Assembly (NCBI GenBank): GCA_020055645.1
Contig: CM034546.1
Location: 86,614,001 to 86,678,000, forward strand
Origin: Tomocerus qinae
Lineage: Eukaryota > Arthropoda > Collembola > Entomobryomorpha > Tomoceridae
Direction of reading: 5' to 3'
Length of the DNA stretch: 64,000 nucleotides
Both the position numbers and the translations under genes were made by a program. Shown piece after piece: positions 11,975 to 21,400 of the stretch. Below the pieces are notes generated by a model that was not told where the DNA came from, did no database searches, and was given only the letters and a program-made list of their open reading frames with translations. How positions within the stretch are numbered: position 1 is the stretch's first letter; every line of letters begins with the position of its first letter.

Positions 11975-11992
11975 TGGTCCTTCGACCCGGAT
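11975..11992 (+). promoter_or_regulatory. Primer-binding site, complementary to tRNA-Tyr 3' end
   Basis: tggtccttcgacccggat lies directly against the LTR end. It is complementary to the acceptor stem, CCA and T-arm of animal tRNA-Tyr (whose 3' end is ...CTCGAAGGACCA) with one mismatch. The assignment uses my knowledge of the conserved tRNA-Tyr acceptor stem. Confidence 0.75.
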
Positions 11993-12031
11993 ATATATTG
12001 TATCCAGAATTGAAATCGTATTTGTAAGTAA

Positions 12032-12609
12032 ATGGGTGATTCAATTAATGAATGTACTATAGGGCTCTGGAAGTGATGAAATTGACTCCTGAACAAACAA
12101 GAGACTTATTAGTGATTCATCTTTTTGCCAGGAAGTTTGATAATGTTTCAAGACTTAAGTGGGAAGAAACTCTTAAGCCAGATACAATTCCTACACTAAA
12201 GGAATTTACAGATTTCATTCTACAGCATGCTAGGGTGACAGCAGCTGCAGAAATCAAGTCGAAAGGAAATACTAGTTCAAAACCAGCCTTTGTAACAAAT
12301 AAAGAAAAGACGACTAAAGTGCATCATGGCACAGAAAATACTCAAGATGGATGTTCCTTATGCAAGAAAGATAAACATTATTTGAGTAAATGTGAAGAAT
12401 TCAGAAGCATGAACAGATATGAACGAAAAGAATATGTTAAGAAATCAAAAAGATGTTTCAAATGCATGGGAATTGGACATCGAACTCAGGATTGTACCTG
12501 GAAATATAAATGTAGAGATTGTAAAGAACCATATCATACAATGATTCATCTTGAAGTCAAAGAATACAAGAATTCGCAAAATGAAGAACCTGACGACGGA
12601 ATGGTTTGA
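12032..12609 (+). pseudogene. gag: BEL/Pao gag, C-terminal zinc-knuckle part
   Basis: An ATG at 12032 starts MGDSINECTI and quickly hits a stop. The frame 12052-12609 then runs 185 codons from capsid-like helices (LARKFDNVSRLKWEETL) into three metal-binding knuckles: CSLCKKDKHYLSKC, CFKCMGIGHRTQDC and CRDCKEPYHTMIH. This triple arrangement is typical of BEL/Pao Gag. The start was probably fused to the C-terminal half by an internal deletion. An RNA-binding fragment could still be translated from the internal ATGs. Confidence 0.8.
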
Positions 12610-12809
12610 GTTATAAAATTGAAGACTAATGGAGAACTAACTCGTCCTATTGTTAAGTTATGTTTATTACCCTTAGATTAGGTATGTTAAATATGTTTTT
12701 GTTACAAAAATTAAATAGAATTTTATTTTACATAGTTTTTAAGTAGTGAATAGTAAGTAAGATTTATGATATGATTTATTAATTGAATATTGAAATACTA
12801 ATGTATTCC

Positions 12810-12820
12810 AAGGCCGGGAG
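12810..12820 (+). promoter_or_regulatory. Polypurine tract of the BEL/Pao element
   Basis: aaggccgggag sits immediately upstream of the 3' LTR, where plus-strand priming takes place. Two C residues interrupt the purine run. Confidence 0.6.
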
Positions 12821-13509
12821 TGTTTGGTCTTTCGCCTTGAACTAGAATTATAATATTATGTTAAAATGTTATGTTTGATAAAGAATGAATATGACACAAA
12901 TGTGAAAGCATGTGCAAGGTGCAAGCTGAGTTGTAACTGCCAAGTAAAACGTTTTGAGCTAGGCTACAATCGTTGTGTGTTGTGTATGCGTCTGATTGGA
13001 CTCAGAAGAGTCAGTGTACTCCGCGATTTCATACCGAATGAACTTGTATTGTGTGTGCGAAGATTCTCCAGATTTTGATTAAGGTAGGTAGGTAGGTAGG
13101 TATTTATTTGTGCTTCTCGAAAGTACATTCATTACACAAAAAAAACAAATTCAAATATCGAAATACATTGATTTTGATTAAGTTGATTTGGAAATAAATA
13201 TAGGTTAAGAAATAAGTCTTTTCCTTTGTGTTTTTGTAACGAGATATCATTTACCCCTAAATCAGGTTAGGATAAGTGTTTATAAATAGTCTGTTATAGA
13301 ATAGTTGACAATAGTTGACACATTGGTGATTGACATACGCGTACTAAAATAGATCACACTCACTAGTTTGTCATTGGCAGCCTTACAACCTGATCAGTGA
13401 AGCTAGTTAAATTACGAACTGTTAGTTTTACTTGTGCATAGAATTAACAGCATAAAGAAAATCAAATCCCAAAAATCACAATCCCGCAGATTGGACAATA
13501 CACCGCACA
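12821..13509 (+). repeat. 3' LTR of the BEL/Pao element, enlarged (689 bp)
   Basis: Same start (tgtttggtctttcgcc) and end (ccgcaca) as the 5' LTR, but longer by an 86-bp retroposon insert (13084-13169) plus its duplication, and by about 95 bp around 13215-13310 that the 5' copy lacks. A cryptic frame at 12866-13078 mirrors that of the 5' LTR. Confidence 0.9.
13084..13169 (-). mobile_element. Truncated retroposon tail with 13-bp target duplications
   Basis: gattttgattaag occurs at 13071-13083 and 13170-13182. Between them, read on the minus strand, is a short 3' end that finishes aataaatacctacctaccta: a (CTAC)n-tailed retroposon truncated at its 5' end. It landed in the 3' LTR after the BEL element inserted. 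Confidence 0.75.
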
Positions 13510-13514
13510 ATCTT

Positions 13515-14139
13515 TTACCACCGGCAACAAAGGCAACACTCTCATTTGGTTATATAATAAACTAGTTAATAAAATTATTAGGTTAGGAATGTGAGGAATA
13601 ATTTTTGTGGATACTGTTTTGATGCTGTTTTCCACTCCGACACTTTGGAAACCCATTCCAGCACATTGGAAACTCAATCCAACACAACTGTCATGTTTTC
13701 AAGATGTATTTTGCTTATTCAAACCAGTTTGTGTAAGATTGAAATCGATTTTTGAAAAATCAGTTTTACATAAATAAAGTAGGGAAGAGAGAAAAGTCAT
13801 GCCTCATTCGCGGCCCCACTTTGACTGAGAGTTTGGCCCTACCTTAATCTATCGGGTCATCTAGAGCTGTAGACACCGTCAAAACAAATGCCAGGAAAAT
13901 ATCATAAAATATTCGATTATATTTGATTATATAATTATATTCTAGCGCTTCAGCATATTTGACTGACTGACAAGCTGACAGTACAGGCAGTTTATTCACT
14001 GAGCCCCAGTTACAGTTTTTTAGATCATGAAGAACATATAATACAGATTACATCCGACTTCCTTTACAGCAACCGAATCAACTCAAAAACCAATAGACCT
14101 ATAAAAAAGTTTAAATAGGGAAACAGATACTCCACAATA
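13515..14139. other. No recognisable gene
   Basis: Non-repetitive AT-rich sequence after the BEL target duplication. The minus frame 13462-13677 straddles the LTR boundary and is not supported. Confidence 0.5.
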
Positions 14140-14510
14140 GAGTTCATAAGTGGGAAACCTCTAACTCAAATTCCTAAAACGTGTAGCATGAATGGGAGAC
14201 TTCTAATTTAAATTCCTAAAAGGTGTTGCATGAATGGGAGACGTCTAATTTAAATTTCTAAAAGGTGTAGCATGAATGGTTGACTTCTAATTTAAATTTC
14301 TAAAAGGTGTGGTGTAGCATTAGTGGAAGAACTCCAATACAAATTTCTAAATGGTGTAGAATGATTGGGAGACCTCCAACTCGAATTCCTAATCATGATT
14401 GGGAGACTTCCAACTCAAATTCCTAAATGGTGTAGCATGATTGTGAGACTTCCAACTCAAATTCCTAAATAGTGTAGCATGAGTGGGAGACTTCAATTCC
14501 GAAACTTAGT
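14140..14510. repeat. Satellite of about 42 bp (gggagacttctaatttaaat type)
   Basis: Eight or nine units of gtagcatgaatgggagactt followed by ctaatttaaattcctaaaag. The same unit occurs in reverse orientation at 26283-26470 inside a host intron, so this family is dispersed. Confidence 0.85.
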
Positions 14511-14639
14511 AAACACGGGTGTAGAGCTAAATTCTAAACTTTAAGGGTTTCTTATTTATCAACTAGTAAAGCTACCCGCCCTACGGACGGGGTAGTAACA
14601 GAACGGTTGCATTCCTTAAAGCATTCCAAATTTTCAAGT

Positions 14640-14890
14640 ATAAAATTTGTAAACGTTATTCTGATCAATGTGAAATGATGTGTAGAGTAGAATATGGAGT
14701 AAGTATGGAGTAAAATATGGAATAAGTATGAAATAGAATATGGAATAAGTATGGAGTAGAATATTGAATAAGTATGGAGTAGAATATGGAGTACGTGTGA
14801 AGTAGAATATGGAGTACGTGTGGAGTAGAATATGGAGTAAGCGTGAGTAGAATATGGAGTAAGTGTGAAGTTGCATATGGAGTAAGTGTG
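14640..14890. repeat. Minisatellite of about 20 bp (atggagtaagtatggagtag type)
   Basis: About twelve units of tatggagtaagtatggagta. The same family occurs at 41215-41365. Antisense frames here are repeat artefacts. Confidence 0.85.
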
Positions 14891-15795
14891 GAATTATGTC
14901 TAATAGAAATTATGTGGTCGGGAGTCGTCATTCCTGTCGGTGGGGGTCGGGTCTTGTGTAAGTAAGTGTCGGGTGGTGGTGTTTTTTTGCACACACGTCG
15001 TTATGTTCAATTAAAATTATGCGATCGGATATCTAGTGGGTGGGTGTTGAGTCCCATGTGATCAGAAGTTGGCTGTTCGTGTCGGTGGGTGTCGGGACCC
15101 GTGTGATCAGAAGTTGGCTGTTCGTGTTGGTGGGTGTCGGGACCCGTGTGATCGGTTGTCGTTGGTAGGTTTCGTGCCCCATATGGTCGCGAATCGGCTG
15201 AGTTATTGATGGATGTCTGGCCCAATTTGGTCGAGAATCGGCTGTTTTGTTGGTGGATGTTGGGCACATTAATAGTTATTTACAGTGACATACGATTTTT
15301 TAGGAAAATTAATGCTGATTTCCGCACACACGCCGTTATGTTCAATTGAAATCATGCGATCGGATATCTAGTGGGTGAGTGTTGGGTCCCCTGTGATCGG
15401 AAGTCGACTGTCGTGTTGGTGGGTGTCGGGCCCCATATGGTCGGGAATCGGCTGTCTTGTTGGTGGGTGCCGGGCCCCATATGGTCAGGAATCGGCTGTC
15501 TTGTTGGTGGGTGTCGGGCCCCATATCTCGAGAATCGGCTGTCTTGTTGGTGGGTGTCGGGGTCCATATGGTCGGGGATCGGCTGTCTTGTTGGTGGGTT
15601 GCGGGCCCCATGTGGTCAGGAATCGGCTGTCTTGTTGGTGGGTGTCGGGCCCCATATCTCGAGAATCGGCTGTCTTGTTGGTGGGTGTCGGGGTCCATAT
15701 GGTCGGGGATCGGCTGTCTTGTTGGTGGGTTGCGGGCCCCATGTGGTCGAGAATCGGCTGTCTTCTTGATGGGTGTGGGGGTCCATGTAGACATT
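14891..15795. repeat. GC-richer satellite of about 45 bp (gtgggtgtcgggccccatat type)
   Basis: Two successive blocks, each opened by the same about 50-bp leader (cgttatgttcaattaaaatt then atgcgatcggatatc, at about 14998 and 15332), followed by units of gtgggtgtcgggccccatat and ggtcgggaatcggctgtctt. Related units occur at 42700-43260. Long frames on both strands come from the 45-bp period. Confidence 0.9.
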
Positions 15796-16155
15796 GTACA
15801 ATCTATGTCATAACAGCAGTTAGTTTACGTTGGAGTAAAAAAAGGAAGAAGTGGGCGACGGCTTACAGTACATGGAGGCTTATGGTAAAGGGTGGCTTAT
15901 GGTGGCAGCATTGAGACACCGACACCGTCAAACCAGCTAATACTATGTAGATAAAGAAAAAAATGTAAAACATTTGGGTAGATTGAGTGTGGTCTGTTGC
16001 ATCTAGTCTCGGTCAGTGGTGGGTACTTTATAAAAGTTGTGATATTTTGCTTATAAGAGTATATAATAAAGTTTTTTGTCAAAGACCTTCAGTGTAAAAT
16101 TAGTAGCCTTAAGGTTAAAATTTTTTAAATCAAGTCATAAATTTTAACGTGTCCG
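15796..16155. other. Satellite tail shared with the 43.3-kb locus
   Basis: 15855-15935 (gcgacggcttacagtacatg, then cttatggtaaaggg, then gtggcagcattgag) resembles 43290-43380 (gagcgacggccaatgg, cttatggtaaaggg, ggtcgcagcatcag). Both copies follow the gtcggg satellite, so this tail belongs to the same repeated unit. No gene. Confidence 0.55.
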
Positions 16156-16771
16156 GCGAGGTGGCCCCATAGAAACTGGCCCCCCGGACACCTGGCCCCA
16201 TGGCAAGTGGCCCTATGGATAACTGGCACCAAATGGGAGGAACTTCCGTGTATAGTCCGAGCTTATCGATTAGCTCGTTAACTTCCATCAGTCCAATGCT
16301 AAGTCCAAAGCTAAGTCCAATGCTAAGTCCCATGCTAATTCCCCATGCTAAGTCCAAAGCTAAGTCCAATGCTAAGTCCTATGCCAAGTCCCATGCTAAT
16401 TCCCCATGCTAAGTCCAATGCTAATTCCCCATGCTAAGTCCAATGCTAAGTCCCATGCTAATTCCCCATGCTAAGTCCAATGCTAAGTCCTATGCCAAGT
16501 CCCATGCTAATTCTCCATGCTAAGTCCAATGCTAATTCCCCAAGCTAAGTCCAATGCTAAGTCCCATGCTAATTCCCCATGCTAAGTCCAATGCTAAGTC
16601 CTATGCCAAGTACCATGCTAATTCCCCATGCTAAGTCCAATGCTAATTCCCCATGCTAAGTCCAATGCTAAGTCCCATGCTAATTCCCATGCTAATTGGT
16701 GCCAGCTATCCATAGGGCCACTTGCCATGGGGCCAGGTGTCCGGGGGCCAGTTTCCATGGGGCCATCTCGC
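16156..16771. mobile_element. 616-bp TIR element with internal satellite
   Basis: The first about 75 bp (gcgaggtggccccatagaaa onward to ataactggcaccaa) and the last about 75 bp (ttggtgccagctatccatag onward to ccatctcgc) are reverse complements with few mismatches. The interior 16285-16700 is a tandem array of tccaatgctaagtcccatgc and taattccccatgctaag. No coding capacity. The target duplication is unclear. Confidence 0.8.
16285..16700. repeat. Tandem array (aatgctaag / catgctaatt, about 18- and 37-bp periods)
   Basis: Alternating units of ccaatgctaagtcccatgct and aattccccatgctaag fill the centre of the TIR element, with higher-order repetition of larger blocks. Frames such as 16200-16412 are artefacts. 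Confidence 0.9.
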
Positions 16772-16821
16772 ATAACACCAAATTTTAAAACTAATTATTT
16801 GAAATTTTTTGAATTTTCTTT

Positions 16822-18110
16822 TTAGCTCGCCAGAAAAGGCAACTTATAGAAGCGCACAGTCCGTCCGTCCGTTTACACGATAACTTTTGAAGACATTGGT
16901 GGATTTTAACTAAACTTGGCAAAAACATGACACAGGACCTGTGACAAAACCTATTGAAAATGGGCCACATTGGTCCATAGGTTGCTGCGATGACGCGCGC
17001 TCACTTTGTCTTCATTTTAATAGTCAAAATGAAAATACGGACATAAAATGGACATTAAAAGTTCAATTGCGCTTCCAACGGATTGTTAGCCTCATAGTAC
17101 AAAATATTAAATACCGCTTTGATTAAATTTAAGATTTTGATTTTCCTTCGTTGTTTATACTCCATATTAATCAATTTTCATTTTTTGCTTATTTTGATTC
17201 TGAATATTAATCGATTTTGATTTTTTGTTTATTTTGATACTCAATATTAGTCTATTTTGATTTTCTGTTGATTTTCACAGTCAATATTAATATATTTTGA
17301 TTTTTTGTTTATTTTGATACTCAATATTAGTCTATTTTGATTTTCTGTTGATTTTCACAGTCAATATTTATCTATTTTGATTTTCTGATGATTTTCACAG
17401 TCAATATTAATCTATTTTGATTTTCTGTTGATTTTCAGTCAATATTTGTCTATTTTGATTTTCTGATGATTTTAACAGTCAATACTAATCTATTTTGATT
17501 GTCTGTTGATTTTAATAGTCAATATTAATCTATTTTGATTTTCTGTTGATTTTAAATCAATATTAATCTATTTTGATTTTCTGTTGATTTGAAATCAATA
17601 TTAATCTATTTTGATTTTCTGTTGATTTTAATAGCCAATATTAATCTATTTTGATTTTCTGTTGATTTTAATAGTCAATTAATCTATTTTGATTTTCTGT
17701 TGATTTTAATAGTCAATTAATCTATTTTGATTTTCTGTTGATTTTAATAGTCAATTAATCTATTTTGATTTTCTGTTGATTTTAATAGTCAATTAATCTA
17801 TTTTGATTTTCTGTTGATTTTAATAGTCAATTAATCTATTTTGATTTTCTGTTGATTTTAATAGTCAATTAATCTATTTTGATTTTCTGTTGATTTTAAT
17901 AGTCAATTAATCTATTTTGATTTTCTGTTGATTTTAATAGTCAATTAATCTATTTTGATTTTCTGTTGATTTTAATAGTCAATATTAATCTATTTAAATC
18001 AAAATAGATTAATATTGAACTAATTTGAATAAAAATTTACTAATTAAAATAAAATCTATGCTAAAGCCTAGTGAGCTTCTTTTACGGCTTGCCGTAGGTT
18101 TTTGAATATT
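16822..18110 (+). mobile_element. Dispersed hairpin-headed repeat, copy 1, with expanded 3' array
   Basis: Begins ttttagctcgccagaaaagg, followed by cagtccgtccgtccg and a conserved about 300-bp body (gataacttttgaagacat, cgcgcgctcactttgtcttc). The 3' half is an array of tctattttgattttctgttg units. It ends acggcttgccgtagg near 18100. In other copies the head (agctcgcctgaataaggcag) folds as a hairpin. Seven copies occur in this window. Confidence 0.75.
17160..17995. repeat. 38- to 42-bp tandem array, tctattttgattttctgttg type
   Basis: About 20 units. Those from about 17670 to 17960 are essentially identical 38-mers (tail attttaatagtcaattaa), indicating recent homogenisation. The earlier units are more varied. 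Confidence 0.9.
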
Positions 18111-18201
18111 CAAGTTGTTACTGCCCCGTCCGTAGGACGGGTAACCTTACTAGTACAATAATATAAATGAACATTTATTTTTGCAATCATTGGATAAACT
18201 G

Positions 18202-18207
18202 TTTATT
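18202..18207 (-). promoter_or_regulatory. Candidate polyadenylation signal of the Mpo1-like gene
   Basis: Minus-strand AATAAA (plus tttatt) about 130 bp downstream of the stop codon at 18338, in a context (attaaaaataaacagttt) without a competing gene. Confidence 0.5.
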
Positions 18208-18337
18208 TTTAATACACGCTTTGCATTGATGGACAAAAATTATTATAATAGGCATCATTATTAATTAATCAATATCAATAATATTAATAGGAGAAACGTT
18301 AATTACAATGTGCGTGAAAAAGTCCATGCAAATGATG

Positions 18338-18479
18338 TTACTTTCCCTTTTTTGATTTTTTGGCGTGTGACTTATGTTTGGCGATTTCTTGTTCCACTCT
18401 TTTCCACATTTTTTTCTGAAACTCTTGCCGGTAGCCGACAATAAAGAGGACTTCTAGTAGGACGAAAAGTGGAGCCATG
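18338..18479 (-). CDS. Mpo1-like gene, terminal coding exon 5
   Basis: Acceptor atttattgcag|CATGGC. 142 bp encoding [20 protein letters not shown] and a basic tail, ending TAA at 18340-18338. The ATG inside this exon is internal methionine, not a start. Confidence 0.9.
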
Positions 18480-21400
18480 CTGCAATAAATGTTATAGCCT
18501 TTTTAAATGTAACTTATATAGTACGTCTCATGATTTGCATAATGTACATTTAAGATTTGCTGCCAACATAATAAGATGTACGAGAAAGTGAAAGTTGTGT
18601 CGATAGTAAATTATTTTCTCCCTAAATGCAAATAATAACTTGTGTTTCTCTTTACCTACTCTGATATTATATATCTGATCTACTATTAAATGGATTAGAA
18701 TATTTTAATGATACCAATACCGAATATTAAAATGAGCATATTTAGCTTATATTTAAAATATTTTAAGGATTTTAAGGACATTTGGTTGATTTTATCCCAT
18801 ATACACTTTAAATGGAATATCGGATTTTCGCAAAAATTTTAACGTAACTGTAAACTAATCATGCACATTTAATGGACAGCATTCAATCATCAATCAAACC
18901 TAACCCATTTTATTTTTACGGTGAAAAGGTGAAACTCACACTAAAGCTTGGATGAGGTTATCAAGAAGTGCTGGTGCTCGACCTTCAAAGGCCCCATGTC
19001 CAATAAACTGAAATGTAATATGAACAACATCAATTATTGCACTTCCATTTTAGTACCATACCGTCTGATTAACTACCCTAGATAGATGTCGAAAACAACG
19101 TTAAAAGATATCCATAAATTCTCCATGAAGAGCTTTAACCCTAGAGTGAATAAAGACCTCCATCCATGGAGTTTTAGCTCGCCTGAATAAGGCAGCTTAT
19201 AGAACCACACAGACTGTCCGTGTGTCCTTCCGGACCCTCCATAACTTTTGAACGCATAAACAATGCCTATGAACTTGTGACGAACCCTATTGATTTTGGT
19301 TCAAATCGGTCAATAAGTTGCTGAGATACCGCGCGCCCATTTTGTCTTTATTTGATAGTCAAAGTAGAAAATGGGCCATAAAAATTTCAATTGTGTTTCC
19401 TATAAATTGTTAGGATATAGTATAAAATATTTAACTCAGCTTCTACCGAATTTAAGATTTTATAATAACGTTAATAAAACCGGAAAATAAACATTATAGG
19501 ACGGAAATAAATCTATTTCGCATTTATATTCAAATTGATAGCCAAATTTTTCGAATTACTTTTTATTTTGATAGCCAATATTAATCGATTTTGATTTTCT
19601 GTTGATTTTGATAGTCCTAATTTATCAAACAAGATTTTTTGTTGATTTTAATACTACTAATAAATCAAATTTTAATTTCTGTTGATTTTCATAATCAACA
19701 TTAATCTGTTTTCTGTTGGTTTTGATAGTGTTGTCGATTACACTAGGTTGTGTGTTAGGGGGAGAGCACATCATCTACACGTGAGCACACATTACTACTA
19801 GCTATAGCACTCTATAATAGTAGAGCTATGCTACCGCTCAAGCCCGGGGTGGCTTTCTTGCAGTGACTCCCGGCCAACTTTACTGAGTGTACAGACTTAC
19901 ACGGATAGACTTTGGTGAGGGGTACTGAACCATTATGTGGTACAGCCCTGGTACAGGTGGCAAGGTTAGATGAGCTGACCACATTAGGTGTGACAGTCAT
20001 CGCAACCTTCTGCATCCCTTCGCATGTGCTCCTCAGTCCAGTATATCACTAGGTAAACTCGTGTGTGTGTGTGTGTTAGTGGGAGAGTATGATCAATACT
20101 ATTGATTAGCAAAGACACACTACCGCTCAATCCGCGAGGACTTACTTGCAGTTACTCCCTGAACAGCTTTACTGTTCGGAGAAGCCACTAATTCGTCCTG
20201 CAGACATACAAAATGAAAGCAGAGACGACAAGGGCAACCCCGGTAACTCATTCACATGAATAAGAAACTTGCTCAGGTGTTTGAATCTCAACTCGCTCAA
20301 AGCTGGGCATTCAGCTGCATGGTGGACCGACATGCGCACAGAGGGCATAGCGGAGACGAATGATTCCCCAATTGATGCTTGGCCAAGGAGGAGAAACCAG
20401 TAATTTATTTAATTATTAATTTATTTAATTCATTAATTTATTTTGATTTCCGATGATTTTAATATTCAACATTAACCTATTTTGATTTTGAAATCAACAG
20501 AAAATCAAAATTGATTAATGTTTACTATGAAAATCAACAGAAAATCAAAATTGAATTATGTTGACTATGATAATCAACAGATATTCATATTTGATTGATT
20601 ATGAGTATTAAAATCTACAGAAAATTAAAAGCGGTTAATTAATAATGATTATCAAAATTAAAAGGAAATCGAAAAATGGAAATTTGACTATAAAATGGAA
20701 TATAAATTTTAGATTTATTTCCATCTTCTAATAGTTATTTTTCGGTTTTATTTGCTTTATTATATAAGCGGAATAAAATGTTTTATACTTGGATCTTAAC
20801 AATTTATAGGAAACGCAATTGAACTTTTTAATGTCCATTTTCCACTTTGACTATCAAAATGAAAACAAAGTGAGCGCGCGGCATCTCAGCAACCAATGGA
20901 CCGGTTTCTCTCAAAATCAATAGGGATCGTCAGTATATAGTTCATAGGCATTGTTTTTGCCATGTTTGGTCAATATCCGCCATTGCATTCGGAAGTTATC
21001 GTGGGGACGGACGTACGGACAGACTTTGCGGTTCTATAAGCTGCCTTATTCAGGCGAGCTAAAAATGGTAAAAATTAGTTTTACTTAAATTTCGTATAGA
21101 ATTTTGTGATAAAATTCGCCGCTGATACATAAAATACCTTTGCAGCTGACGATTGTTGTCACAAAATGAAGGTCCAGCTTAATGTGTGCTAATTAACCCA
21201 AGAAAGAGTATCAAGCGAATAAATGTCGTTTAAATGGCATTTTTTACTTCTTTCACTGAACATTAAAATGTAAATTTTTAGAGAAAATGAAGCATGAAAA
21301 CTTATTTTAATGTGTCTTTTGCGTATCTCTGCTAATTATTCACTATAATTTACCATTTTTAGCATTAAATGCATTTATACCATTAACGCCCAGGTGCATG

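Larger units (their letters stand above)
11473..13509 (+). mobile_element. BEL/Pao LTR retrotransposon, internally deleted
   Basis: All structural marks are present. The LTRs start TGT and the 3' copy ends CA. A 5-bp target duplication atctt occurs at 11468-11472 and 13510-13514. The primer site abuts the 5' LTR, a purine-rich tract (aaggccgggag) abuts the 3' LTR, and a gag zinc-knuckle gene of BEL/Pao type lies inside. The internal region is only 846 bp, so protease, RT, RNase H and integrase are gone. It could only have moved using proteins supplied by another copy, unless the deletion followed insertion. Confidence 0.9.
14562..18154. mobile_element. 3.6-kb block bounded by inverted hairpin-bearing termini
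   Basis: 14562-14601 (actagtaaagctacccgccc then tacggacgggg) is the inverted complement of 18117-18154 (ending taaccttactagt), with about four mismatches. Each end carries a short GC-rich stem-loop (cccgtcc-gta-ggacggg at the right end) about 10 nt before ctag-t, the arrangement of Helitron 3' ends (hairpin then CTRR followed by T). Inside lie satellites (14640-15790), a nested TIR element (16156-16771) and a dispersed hairpin-headed repeat (16822-18110). It could be one composite non-autonomous Helentron-like element or two termini from separate insertions. Confidence 0.45.

Noticed and set aside
15371-15914. Several overlapping long frames on both strands (Cys/Trp-rich repeats)
   Set aside because: Products of the 45-bp gtcggg satellite; no start context, no conservation beyond the repeat.
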